Shown here: in pieces, positions 16,438 through 24,672 of the stretch | Numbering within the stretch: the first letter of the stretch is position 1 | Layout of the letters: the number at the start of each line of letters is the position of its first letter | NCBI RefSeq assembly: GCF_011038655.2 | Contig: NZ_CP064954.1 | Coordinates: 806,001 to 870,000, forward strand | Reading direction: 5' to 3' | DNA from: Corynebacterium lizhenjunii | GTDB lineage: Bacteria; Actinomycetota; Actinomycetes; Mycobacteriales; Mycobacteriaceae | Length of the DNA stretch: 64,000 nt | Translations under genes and position numbers: made by a program | The notes under the pieces: generated by a model | Told to the model about the DNA's origin: nothing | Seen by the model: the letters and a program-made list of their open reading frames with translations, nothing else | Database searches by the model: none

Positions 16438-17184
16438 ATGGATCTTCACAACACTTCTGCCATTGTTACTGGCGCGGCCTCCGGGCTGGGTGCAGCAACG
16501 GCGCTGGCGCTAGCCGAGCGCGGCGTGGCCGTGACCGGCTTCGACCTGCGGGCAGGCGCCACCCATGACAACATCGAGTACGTCGAGGTTGATGTCACGG
16601 ATGCACAGGCTGTTCGTGCCGCTGTTGCCCAAGCTGCCGAGCGCGCGCCCCTGCGCATCGCGGTCAACTGCGCGGGCATCTGCCCGTCTGCCCGGATTAT
16701 GGGCCGCAAAGGCCCGCACGATCCGCAGGTCTTCGCCACCACCATCAACGTCAATCTGCTAGGCACCTTCCATGTCCTTACGTCCGCAGCGGAGGCCATG
16801 TCCCAGCTTGAGCCTGCCGATGCCGATGGCCAGCGCGGCGTGATCATCAATACAGCTTCCGTGGCGGCCTTTGAAGGCCAGGTCGGCCAGGCTGCCTACG
16901 CGGCGTCGAAGGGCGCAGTCCACGCCCTGTCCATCACGGCAGCCCGCGACCTTGCCTCCCTGGGTATCCGTGTCAATGCCATTGCCCCCGGCGTGGTGGC
17001 CACCCCCATGATGGAGCAGATCACCCCAGAGTTCCGGGCCCAGCTCGAAGCTACGGTGCAATTCCCGCCGCGCCTGGCCAAGCCGGAGGAATTCGCGCAT
17101 TTGGCGCTATCGATTATCGACAATGGCTACCTCAACGGCGAAACCATCCGTCTGGACGGCGCGCTCCGAATGCCACCCCGCTAG
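16438..17184 (+). CDS. SDR-family 3-hydroxyacyl-CoA dehydrogenase (HSD10-like)
   Basis: This 248-residue short-chain dehydrogenase has the NAD-binding loop TGAASGLG at 11-18, NCAG at 78-81, and the catalytic residues S141, Y154 and K158 (YAASK). The pattern and the C-terminal DNGYLNGETIRLDGALRM fit the HSD17B10-like type-II 3-hydroxyacyl-CoA dehydrogenases, which oxidise 2-methyl-3-hydroxybutyryl-CoA in isoleucine breakdown. This would supply the substrate of the thiolase at 3686. ATG 16438 has AAGGAG 6 nt upstream; an ATG 15 nt earlier lies in front of the ribosome-binding site and is rejected. The last codons and the TAG stop are the first unit of a 14-bp tandem repeat that continues for almost 100 bp. 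Confidence 0.88.
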   Translation: MDLHNTSAIVTGAASGLGAATALALAERGVAVTGFDLRAGATHDNIEYVEVDVTDAQAVRAAVAQAAERAPLRIAVNCAGICPSARIMGRKGPHDPQVFATTINVNLLGTFHVLTSAAEAMSQLEPADADGQRGVIINTASVAAFEGQVGQAAYAASKGAVHALSITAARDLASLGIRVNAIAPGVVATPMMEQITPEFRAQLEATVQFPPRLAKPEEFAHLALSIIDNGYLNGETIRLDGALRMPPR

Positions 17185-17276
17185 TGCTGCAACACTAGTG
17201 CCGCAAAACTAGTGCCGCCCCGCTAGTGTCACCCCGCTAGTGTCACCCCGCTAGTGCTGCAACACTAGTGCCGCGG
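17179..17276. repeat. 14-bp tandem repeat, 7 copies, starting at the SDR stop codon
   Basis: Units start at 17179, 17193, 17207, 17221, 17235, 17249 and 17263 and follow the pattern (C/A)(G/A)CTAGTG(C/T)(T/C)(G/A)C(A/C)(A/C). The first unit contains the last codon and the TAG of the SDR gene. Units 4 and 5 are identical, and units 1 and 6 are identical, indicating repeated slippage or block duplication. Every unit contains CTAG. Confidence 0.95.
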
Positions 17277-17322
17277 CGCTTCGCTGGCAGCGAAGTGTGC
17301 TGCCGCATCGCTGCCCCTCCCC

Positions 17323-17442
17323 ACCGGCTGCCGCCTACGCGTGACCCGTGCCCACGACCTAGCGCCGACACCCCGACTGCCATCGCTACCGGCTGCCGCC
17401 TACGCGTGGCCCGTGCCCGAGACCTAGCGCCGACACCTCGAC
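17323..17442. repeat. Direct repeat, two 55-bp copies 65 bp apart
   Basis: Copies at 17323-17377 and 17388-17442 both begin ACCGGCTGCCGCCTACGCGT and end CGACAC(C/T)CCGAC-like, with about five differences. Together with the preceding 14-bp array they fill most of the 416-bp gap between the SDR and HNH genes. No gene is visible here. Confidence 0.9.
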
Positions 17443-17563
17443 CACAATCCCGCTTGTGCGCCGAGATCGTCCTACCCCCGTGTGGGTGCCCCCATTACCA
17501 TCGGTAAATCCTCCCAAAGTTTACCCTCATTGCACACTCGAGTGGACAATTTTCCGACAACCC

Positions 17564-17593
17564 TTGCGAACCTCCCGCGAGAGTGCTTACTCT
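17564..17593 (+). promoter_or_regulatory. Leaderless promoter of the HNH gene
   Basis: TTGCGA (17564-17569), an 18-bp spacer and TACTCT (17588-17593), which lies 7 nt before ATG 17601. This supports ATG 17601 over the in-frame GTG at 17583, which would lie upstream of the transcript start. Confidence 0.55.
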
Positions 17594-17600
17594 CGATGGC

Positions 17601-18767
17601 ATGAACTTCGAGACACTACTTGCGGGCCAAGGCCCCGTCATCGACGCCCTGGCTGGTTTCGCCGGCCACAGCGTCGAAGACCTCACCGCAAACGGGCTAT
17701 GCCCATTTGTCGCACGCAAGTACGTCACGCTGTATAACACCTACTACGGACCCACCACCTACACCGGCTTGCAATACAAAGCCTTAACCGCTGCCCGCAG
17801 CCAAGGCCATTCTGCTGAAGCCTTAGACTTCATCGAGTCCAAAACCAAGCGGGTTAGTGACAAACTCGCTAAATGGAAACTGCGCGTCAAACTCTGCAAG
17901 GCGCCTGCAGCACAAATCGAGGCCGTTGCCCGCGAGCAGCTAAAAGAACTAGCCAGGCCGCGTGAGGTTAAAGAAGGCGTGAGCCTCACCCATCACGCTA
18001 ATGGGCTAGCCACGCTCAAGGCCACAGGCAAGTCTGTCGACATTATGGACGTCCACGCTGTGGTTGACCCTCAAGACCAAGTAGAAAGCTTCCTTGCAGC
18101 CTTCAGGGGCGGGGGCGCTGGCAAACAACGCTACATCCCGATCATCCCCATCTACCTGGATCAGATCTGTGAGTTCGTCGACCGGATGCACAACCCCGGA
18201 CGATATCCCACTGATGCCGATATTCGCGTCCGCGCCTCCAACGGCGCGATCCTCACCGGCAAGGACCTGTTGGAGCGGTTGTGTCTGGACTACGGGTTTA
18301 TCGCAGCGCTATCGCGTGAGCATGGTCCGTTGGACTTGTACCGTTATTCGCGGACCGCTAACTCTAAGCAACGCTTATTGCTACTCGCCGAGGGTGCAGA
18401 ATGCTCCTGGATAGGCTGTCACTTGCCGTTTGATAAGTGCCAGATCCACCACATCCAGCCCTGGAACCAGGGTGGCCAGACCAACATGTCAAACCTGACC
18501 CCATTGTGTCCGCACCATAATGGTGCTAATGAGGACCACCCACCAGATGGCATCCCGATAGCCCGGGGTCGGATGGTGCGCATGGGTACCGGGGTTGGGT
18601 GGCAAGCACCCGGTGGCGGCCCACCGATACAAACCCGGCCCGCGCCCACACCACCATCAGCCACACCCACCAACTACCAACCCACCAACTCCCCGCCAGA
18701 TGCCCACCACCAGGCCACACCACCACCGGAAGCCCACCAGCAGGCACCACCACCACCGAAAAGCTAA
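17601..18767 (+). CDS. HNH endonuclease domain protein (DUF222-type)
   Basis: The 388-residue protein has an uncharacterised helical N-terminal region of the DUF222/13E12 type found in many actinobacteria (to about 260) and a C-terminal HNH nuclease domain. The HNH part contains paired zinc-type cysteines C268 and C273, the catalytic H283-H284 (QIHHIQPW), N298, and the closing L-C303-P-H305-H306-N. All key HNH residues are present. The last 60 residues are a low-complexity tail rich in Pro, His, Ala and Gln (PPDAHHQATPPPEAHQQAP). Such genes are multicopy in corynebacteria and their role is unknown; some relate to mobile DNA. It is predicted to be leaderless. The flanking repeats and position inside a catabolic cluster suggest a mobile or recently moved gene. 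Confidence 0.85.
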   Translation: MNFETLLAGQGPVIDALAGFAGHSVEDLTANGLCPFVARKYVTLYNTYYGPTTYTGLQYKALTAARSQGHSAEALDFIESKTKRVSDKLAKWKLRVKLCKAPAAQIEAVAREQLKELARPREVKEGVSLTHHANGLATLKATGKSVDIMDVHAVVDPQDQVESFLAAFRGGGAGKQRYIPIIPIYLDQICEFVDRMHNPGRYPTDADIRVRASNGAILTGKDLLERLCLDYGFIAALSREHGPLDLYRYSRTANSKQRLLLLAEGAECSWIGCHLPFDKCQIHHIQPWNQGGQTNMSNLTPLCPHHNGANEDHPPDGIPIARGRMVRMGTGVGWQAPGGGPPIQTRPAPTPPSATPTNYQPTNSPPDAHHQATPPPEAHQQAPPPPKS

Positions 18768-18952
18768 CCGCTAGCCAGCTGACCAACCGGAAGATAAGCG
18801 ACCTCTTGCCAGATGACAGGAATGCTGAAGGTAGGAAGCTGGCGGCATCGGAAAGCACACAGCCCCAACCGCGACCACAAAAGCGCGCGGAAGGGGCTAG
18901 ACGTGCGTGCGCACCTGCACGGGGCGGCTGGCTGCGAGGAACGGGGAGGGGC

Positions 18953-20086
18953 CTAGCCGTAGGCGGGCAGACCCCAATAGGGGAAGATGGACCGGGAGGT
19001 CTGCACCAGCGCGGTGTGCGGCTGGGAGGCCATGATTTTGTGGGGGTCGAAGTCGTAGATGTCTGCGCTGGCTCCTTCATCGCCAAGCGTGGGGCTGCCG
19101 TGCCACCCCTTCGGCATTGCAAGGGTGGGTGAAAGCTCAACCTCGGCCACCGCAGCTAAGACGCAGGTCCACGCCCGCGCCACGGAATCTAGCTGATACC
19201 CGCCACCGCCCAAGGCCACCCACCGCCCATGCGCATAGGTATTAGCCCACGTGGACACGGAACGATAGGCATGAGCCATAGCATCGAGGGAAATATTCAG
19301 GTCCGCCAGCGGATCACTGCGGTGGGGGTCCGCACCGTGCTGGGAGATGATGAACTCCGGCTGGAACTTACGCAACAACGGCGGCACTAGGGCATGGATG
19401 GCTTGGAGCCAGGAGGCATCGGCGGTTTCGCGGGGCAAGGCCAGGTTGACGGCTGTGCCCTCAGCGCCCCGGCCACCAATCTCATGGGCAAACCCAGTGC
19501 CGGGGAAGAGGTAGAGGCCAGATTCGTGGACAGAGATAGTTAGCACCCGAGGGTCATCCCAAAAGAGGCGCTCCACGCCGTCGCCATGGTGAGCATCGAG
19601 GTCAAGGTAGGCCACGCGCTGGGCGCCGTTGGCAAGCAGCCAGCGGATGGCCACGGCGGCATCGTTGTACATGCAAAACCCCGCCATCGAGTCCGCGAAC
19701 GCGTGGTGTAGCCCGCCAGCCAGGTTCACGGCGCGGGGAGCGCGGCCCTCCCACACCGCTTGGGTGGCCTGCACGGTAGCACCAGTAATGCGCGCCGCGA
19801 CGGTGGACAACCCGTGACTAATAGGATTGTCCTCAGTGCCCAGGCCGAAGCGCTTGGACGGCACCTCCGCGCGGGTGGCCGCAATGTAGTCCGGGGTGTG
19901 GACCAATTGCAGGTGGGCGGTATTGGCGGCTGTGGGGCAGACAATCTCAAAGAGCTGGGTGAGCTCAAAATACTCCGCCAGCTCGAAGGCCAGGCGGACG
20001 CGGTCGGGGCCCATGGGGTGGTCCGGGCCCAGCGAATAGCGCCGCATTTCCTCCGTGTGAAACAGCAGGGGCTTGAGGGCGGTCAC
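18953..20086 (-). CDS. acuC: AcuC-type protein/acetoin deacetylase (histone-deacetylase fold)
   Basis: The 377-residue protein belongs to the zinc-dependent histone-deacetylase family. The catalytic histidine pair is H127-H128 (GGLHHAF); zinc ligands are D164 and H166 (LDLDAHHGDG) and D253 (QHGADPH); the catalytic Tyr lies in LGGGGYQLDSVARAW. AcuC in Bacillus removes acetyl groups from acetyl-CoA synthetase. Here the GTG start overlaps the stop codon of the acetyltransferase gene (GTGA), and its ribosome-binding site AGGAGG lies inside the end of that gene, 8 nt upstream. The two opposing enzymes are therefore translationally coupled. The target may be the acyl-CoA synthetase at 12521 or others elsewhere. 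Confidence 0.93.
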   Translation of the reverse strand: MTALKPLLFHTEEMRRYSLGPDHPMGPDRVRLAFELAEYFELTQLFEIVCPTAANTAHLQLVHTPDYIAATRAEVPSKRFGLGTEDNPISHGLSTVAARITGATVQATQAVWEGRAPRAVNLAGGLHHAFADSMAGFCMYNDAAVAIRWLLANGAQRVAYLDLDAHHGDGVERLFWDDPRVLTISVHESGLYLFPGTGFAHEIGGRGAEGTAVNLALPRETADASWLQAIHALVPPLLRKFQPEFIISQHGADPHRSDPLADLNISLDAMAHAYRSVSTWANTYAHGRWVALGGGGYQLDSVARAWTCVLAAVAEVELSPTLAMPKGWHGSPTLGDEGASADIYDFDPHKIMASQPHTALVQTSRSIFPYWGLPAYG

Positions 20087-22659
20087 TTTCCTAGCCTCCT
20101 TGCCAGGGGGTCGCGTTGGGTGTCCAGCGGCGCAATACGCATGCGCGCGCCCACCACAGAGGTGGCGTCTAGCCCGGCGACGATGGGAGTGAGCTCAATA
20201 TCGACAATGGAGGCGATGTCATCACACAGCCTGGCCAGGCGCATGAGCACGTCTTCGATACCGTGCATATGGGCGGCCTTCGCGCCTTGGTAGCCGGCCA
20301 GCAGGGGTGCGGCCTTGAGCTCAGAGAGCATATCCAACACGTCGGTGCGCCGCAGTGGGGGAACGCGCCACGCTACATCGCCCAAGAGATCGCTGGGCAG
20401 CCCGGCAATGCCCACGCTGAGCATGGGGCCAATGACTGGATCCTCAATAGCGCGGGCGGTCAGGGAGGCCCCGGCTGCGACCGTGGGTTGGACGGCCGGC
20501 TCCAAAATGGCGGGGTCGCAGCCCAGGTGGAGGTCCTGGGTGAGCTGCACCAAAGTCTCCCACGCCTGTTCCATGTCCACTGCGCTATGAATGTGGCGCA
20601 GTACCGTGGGTAGTTCAGAGCGGCCGCGGACCATGGGACTGGTGCACTTGAGCACCACGTCCCAGCCGAATTCCTCCGCGGCCTCGATGGCTTCTTCCAT
20701 GCCGTCGACCGGCTGCCAGGGAACAATGTCTATGCCATAGGCGGAGAGGATGGCGGCGCACTCGGAGTCGGTGGCCCAGCGTCCGGTGGGAGAGTCTGCC
20801 AGGATGTCTGCCACCACGGCGGTGGCTGCGGCCTCGTCGCCGCTGGCTACCTCATCGTGCGGGGCGGGGCGGGCCAGGGCGCGCCGCTTGTCGTTGTCAA
20901 TGATGGTGGCTAGGGCCGACAGGGCGTCCGCATACGTGCCAAAGACGGGTAACTGTCCGGGGGCTTCTGGGCCCTGGGCGGCGCGGAACTCTGGAAACTC
21001 GAAGCCCACGAAGGAGGCAATGAGCGGGGTGTGGTGTTCCACGGCCGGGCCTGCGGCCAGCGCGGCCAGGCGGGAGTGGGCGTCTTTGAGGATGAACTCC
21101 CCAATTTCGACCACCGCGCATAGCACCGCGTCGACGTCCGGGTCCGCCAAAGCTTGGGCTGCTTGCTGGGCGATGCCCGCTGCCGGGGAGTCGTAGACCG
21201 TCACTGCCGATGCCTTGAGGCCAAACCGTGCTGCCGATGCCACCATCTGGTCACTGAGCCCAGCAGAGTTGGAAATCACCCGAATCCGTCGGCCGCGGGG
21301 CACCGGCTGGCGGGCTAGGAGCTGGGCAATGTCATACATCTCATCGCGGCGGGTGACCACCATGGCCCCCGTGTTGCGGATGATGTCATCTAGCACCGCG
21401 GGGCTAGCAGCAATCAGCCCCTCCTGCTCGTAGTGGCGGGCAGACTGCAGCGCGCGGGATGGCAGGAAGACCACCACGGGCTTGTCAAGGGCCAGGCGCC
21501 GCAACACGCGGAAGAACTTGCGCGGGTTACCGATGGTGTCCAAGGACAGCAGGCAGATATGGGTGTCCGGATCGTCAGACCAAAACTGCATGACGTCGTT
21601 ACCCGTGACGTCTGCAAAGGACCCTGCCGCCAGGAAGTTCGACAACCCGCAGCCGCGCTCGATGGCATGGGAGAGGGTCAGCGTAGCCACGCCAGCAGAT
21701 TGAGTAAACAAACCCACTTGGCCTGCGCGCGGCATCGGCGCAGGGGTGGCATTAAGGCCCCGGGAGGTGTTGATAAGTCCTAGCGCTGCCGGGCCCAGGG
21801 CGCGGAGGCCATAGTCGCGGGCGGCTAAGACAATATCCCGGGCGTCGGTGCGCGTTACCCCCGGGTTCTGGCTGCGCGCCATGACTACCACGCCCTTGGC
21901 GCCGGCTTGTGCCGCTGCCTGCATAAGCGCCCGATAGTCCTGGCCGGACTCTGCGATGACCAAATCCGCAGGACCCTGCAGATCTTCTAGCGTGTCAAAG
22001 TGCGCGGCATCGGGCTGGCTCACCGCCGGGCTGCCCACGATGGCCACGGTGGCGGGGTTGAGCAGGCGGCGGATGGAATTGGCCTCCGCGCGCAGTTCCC
22101 GGCGCTCCATGACCTCCCGGGAGGTGGCATTAGGCGCGATGGTGAAGTCCACGCTGATAAAACCGTCTGCCAGCTCCGGGGCGGCGGAATACCCGGCGCG
22201 GATAAACACCTGCACCATTTGCCGGTTTTGGGTCAGCATTTCTGCAAAAAAGCGCTCTACTTTGCCCTCGCGGCCAATTTCTGCCAGGTGCTCGAGCAGG
22301 ATATTTCCCACGCCCTTGCCGTGGTGGGAGTCTTGGACCAAAAAGGAGACATCGCCCACCCGGGCGGGCAGGAAGGACTCCACCAGCTCATAGCCGGCAA
22401 TGGCCACAATGTCCCCGCGTTCTTCTAGCACTATGGTCACCTTGTCATAGCCGCGGGTGTGGGCCCAGCGCTGCCAGTCTTCCTCCGTAAGGTGCGGGTG
22501 GGTTGAGAAAAACCGCAGGTACTTCGAGTGGTCAGATACACGTTCAAAGAATGCCTCGACCGCCGGGCGGTCGGTGGGCTGGATGGCGCGCAGGGTGGCG
22601 ATGTCGCCGTCGTTGAGGATCACGTCGGCTTCCCAGTGCAATGTGTGTTGCTGCGACAT
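20083..22659 (-). CDS. Pat-like protein acetyltransferase: GNAT domain fused to ADP-forming acyl-CoA synthetase-like domain
   Basis: The 858-residue protein has an N-terminal GNAT domain (about 10-175) with an acetyl-CoA-binding stretch around LVQDSHHGKGVGNILLEHL, then a CoA-binding Rossmann region starting LLNPATVAIVG, a succinyl-CoA-synthetase-like region, and a C-terminal ATP-grasp-like part. This domain set is known from Pat/PatZ/YfiQ lysine acetyltransferases, although there the GNAT domain is often C-terminal; N-terminal GNAT forms occur in actinobacteria. It would acetylate lysines of acyl-CoA synthetases and so control acyl-CoA formation. ATG 22659 has GAAAGGAG 6 nt upstream. The next gene on the strand is acuC, with a 4-nt overlap. 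Whether the second part is catalytic or only a sensor is unclear. Confidence 0.88.
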   Translation of the reverse strand: MSQQHTLHWEADVILNDGDIATLRAIQPTDRPAVEAFFERVSDHSKYLRFFSTHPHLTEEDWQRWAHTRGYDKVTIVLEERGDIVAIAGYELVESFLPARVGDVSFLVQDSHHGKGVGNILLEHLAEIGREGKVERFFAEMLTQNRQMVQVFIRAGYSAAPELADGFISVDFTIAPNATSREVMERRELRAEANSIRRLLNPATVAIVGSPAVSQPDAAHFDTLEDLQGPADLVIAESGQDYRALMQAAAQAGAKGVVVMARSQNPGVTRTDARDIVLAARDYGLRALGPAALGLINTSRGLNATPAPMPRAGQVGLFTQSAGVATLTLSHAIERGCGLSNFLAAGSFADVTGNDVMQFWSDDPDTHICLLSLDTIGNPRKFFRVLRRLALDKPVVVFLPSRALQSARHYEQEGLIAASPAVLDDIIRNTGAMVVTRRDEMYDIAQLLARQPVPRGRRIRVISNSAGLSDQMVASAARFGLKASAVTVYDSPAAGIAQQAAQALADPDVDAVLCAVVEIGEFILKDAHSRLAALAAGPAVEHHTPLIASFVGFEFPEFRAAQGPEAPGQLPVFGTYADALSALATIIDNDKRRALARPAPHDEVASGDEAAATAVVADILADSPTGRWATDSECAAILSAYGIDIVPWQPVDGMEEAIEAAEEFGWDVVLKCTSPMVRGRSELPTVLRHIHSAVDMEQAWETLVQLTQDLHLGCDPAILEPAVQPTVAAGASLTARAIEDPVIGPMLSVGIAGLPSDLLGDVAWRVPPLRRTDVLDMLSELKAAPLLAGYQGAKAAHMHGIEDVLMRLARLCDDIASIVDIELTPIVAGLDATSVVGARMRIAPLDTQRDPLARRLGK

Positions 22660-22692
22660 GGGCGCTCCTTTCTCGGTAGGGCCTGGGCTCGG

Positions 22693-22794
22693 GGTTGGTT
22701 GGGTTCGCGGCGGTCGGGTCGGTTCGGGTTGGTTGGGTTCGTGTCGGTCGGTTCGGTTCGGGTTGGTTGGGTTCGTGTCGGTCGGGTTCGGTCA
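22693..22794. repeat. 34-bp tandem repeat, 3 copies
   Basis: Copies start at 22693, 22727 and 22761, each beginning GGTTGGTTGGGTTCG and continuing with GTCGGTCG-rich sequence; copies 1 and 2 differ at a few positions. It lies 34 bp upstream of the pat-like start codon, in its promoter or leader. Apart from this array and the mmsA promoter, the 441-bp gap between the two divergent genes (22660-23100) shows nothing else. Confidence 0.9.
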
Positions 22795-22995
22795 GGCCGG
22801 AGCCGATAGTGGCCGGCGGAGCCGGTTGGGCCGTGGGCGGGGGCGGGGGCGTTGGTGCACACTTTAGTGCCGTGAATGGCGTTCACCCCTTGGCGACGGG
22901 GGTGTGGCGTGCATCGCCCCAGCTCGTTAACTAAGCCTAGGGGGTAAATAGTGTTCAGCGCCGCTTGACGGGGTGACTTGTGATGACTGTCTCTA

Positions 22996-23042
22996 TATAT
23001 TGTGGGGTACACCAGCGTTGCACGGCAGAACAGCGTTGCACG
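22996..23042 (+). promoter_or_regulatory. mmsA promoter -10 and direct repeats
   Basis: TATATT at 22996-23001 is the best -10 in the gap. Just downstream, CAGCGTTGCACG occurs twice (23013-23024 and 23031-23042, 18 bp apart). A direct repeat directly after the start site suggests a repressor operator. It predicts a leader of about 90 nt. Confidence 0.4.
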
Positions 23043-23100
23043 CCGGAACCGCCAGCAGCAACACATCAGCTAGCAGCACCGAAGAAAAGGAGTGTCAGAT

Positions 23101-24618
23101 ATGCGTACCATTAACCACTTTGTCAACGGGGAGGCCTTCGCGGGCACCACGGGCAAGACTCAACCGGTACTCAACCCGTCCACCGGCACGGAGCAGGCCC
23201 AGGTGGTGCTCGCAGATCGCGCAGACGTGGACGCGGTCATCGCGGCCAGCGCGAAGGCCCAGCCGGGTTGGGCGGCAATGAACCCGCAAAAGCGCATCCG
23301 GATCATCATGGAGTGGATCCGCCTCATTCACGCCAACATGGATGAGCTGGCCCGCACCCTGTCCCTGGAGCACGGCAAGACTTTCGATGACGCCAGGGGC
23401 GACGTCCTGCGCGGCGTGGACGTGTTGGAGTTCGCCCTGGGCGCGCCGCATCAGCTCAAGGGGGAGTACTCCACGGAGGTCGGCACCGGAATTGACACCT
23501 ATTCGCTGCGCCAGCCGCTGGGTGTGGTGGCAGGCATTACTCCCTTTAACTTCCCGGCCATGATTCCGCTGTGGAAGGCCGGCCCGGCGTTGGCGGCTGG
23601 CAATGCGTTTGTGCTCAAGCCCTCGGAGCGCGACCCTTCCGTCCCAGTGCGCCTGGCTGAGCTGTTTATCGAGGCAGGTGCCCCGGCTGGCGTGCTCAAT
23701 GTGGTCCACGGTGGCAAGGAGGCCGTGGATGCCATCCTCGATTCGGACACCATCAAGGCCGTGGGCTTTGTGGGGTCGACCCCTATCGCTCAATACATTT
23801 ATGCTCGCTGCGCAGAAACCGGCAAGCGCGCCCAGTGCTTCGGTGGCGCGAAGAACCACGCCATTGTGCTGCCGGATGCTGACATTGACGCCACTGCCGA
23901 TGCCCTGGTGGGCGCCGCCTTCGGCAGCGCCGGCGAGCGCTGCATGGCACTGTCCGTGGTGGTTCCGGTGGGCAAGGAGACCGCAGATAAGCTGCGCGAG
24001 GCCCTGGTGGCCAAGATTCCTTCCCTCAACGTCGGCCACTGCCTGGACCCCCAGGCGGACTACGGCCCGCTGGTTACTGCCGATGCCCGCGACCGCGTCT
24101 TCCGGCTGATCGGAGAAGGCGTGGAGGCCGGGGCCGACCTGGTAGTAGACGGCCGCGAGCTGGATATGAGCGGGGCGGAGTTTGAGGGCGAGTCCCTCGC
24201 AGGTGGCTACTACTGTGGCCCCACCTTCTTTGACAATGTCACCGCGGAGATGTCCATCTACACCGAGGAGATTTTTGGTCCGGTGCTGGCCATGGTGCGC
24301 GCCGAGACCCTGGAGGAAGCCATTTCCTACCCCAACGACCACGTCTACGGCAATGGCGTGGCCATCTTTACCCAAAACGGTGGCGCGGCCCGCGAATTTG
24401 TTAAGAACATCAATGTCGGCATGGTGGGGGTCAATGTTCCCATTCCGGTGCCGATTGCCTACCACACCTTCGGCGGCTGGAAGGCCTCTGGCTTTGGCGA
24501 CTTGAACCAGCACGGCCCTGATTCTTTCCGCTTCTACACCAAGACCAAGACCGTGACTTCCCGCTGGCCGGATGATTCCCAGGCAGGCCCGCAGTTCACC
24601 ATGCCGGTGATGAACTAA
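23101..24618 (+). CDS. mmsA: Methylmalonate-semialdehyde dehydrogenase (CoA-acylating)
   Basis: The 505-residue aldehyde dehydrogenase has the cofactor signature FVGSTPIAQYIY (223-234) and the catalytic C281 in GSAGERCMALS. The GERCMA pattern and the N-terminal HFVNGEAF are characteristic of MmsA, the CoA-dependent member that converts methylmalonate semialdehyde to propionyl-CoA and CO2. ATG 23101 lies 8 nt after AAAGGAG; an upstream in-frame GTG at 23092 overlaps that ribosome-binding site and is rejected. The 3-hydroxyisobutyrate dehydrogenase gene follows after 54 bp, giving the last two steps of valine breakdown in one operon. The reverse strand is open for over 500 codons here, which I treat as an artefact of GC-rich codon use. 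Confidence 0.94.
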   Translation: MRTINHFVNGEAFAGTTGKTQPVLNPSTGTEQAQVVLADRADVDAVIAASAKAQPGWAAMNPQKRIRIIMEWIRLIHANMDELARTLSLEHGKTFDDARGDVLRGVDVLEFALGAPHQLKGEYSTEVGTGIDTYSLRQPLGVVAGITPFNFPAMIPLWKAGPALAAGNAFVLKPSERDPSVPVRLAELFIEAGAPAGVLNVVHGGKEAVDAILDSDTIKAVGFVGSTPIAQYIYARCAETGKRAQCFGGAKNHAIVLPDADIDATADALVGAAFGSAGERCMALSVVVPVGKETADKLREALVAKIPSLNVGHCLDPQADYGPLVTADARDRVFRLIGEGVEAGADLVVDGRELDMSGAEFEGESLAGGYYCGPTFFDNVTAEMSIYTEEIFGPVLAMVRAETLEEAISYPNDHVYGNGVAIFTQNGGAAREFVKNINVGMVGVNVPIPVPIAYHTFGGWKASGFGDLNQHGPDSFRFYTKTKTVTSRWPDDSQAGPQFTMPVMN

Positions 24619-24672
24619 CTTCACCAGCTACACGCACACAGTCTGTACGTACACCCTTAGAAAGGAAGCCTC

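Noticed and set aside
18861..18898. Terminator between the HNH and acuC genes
   Set aside because: AGCCCC/GGGGCT with an inner CCGCG/CGCGG stem exists, but loops are large and no T tract follows.
22693..22794. CRISPR array
   Set aside because: The 34-bp units are contiguous with no spacers, and no cas gene is present in the window.
23095..24624. 509-codon open frame antisense to mmsA
   Set aside because: It mirrors mmsA exactly, lacks any motif and has the composition expected of the reverse complement of GC-rich codons.
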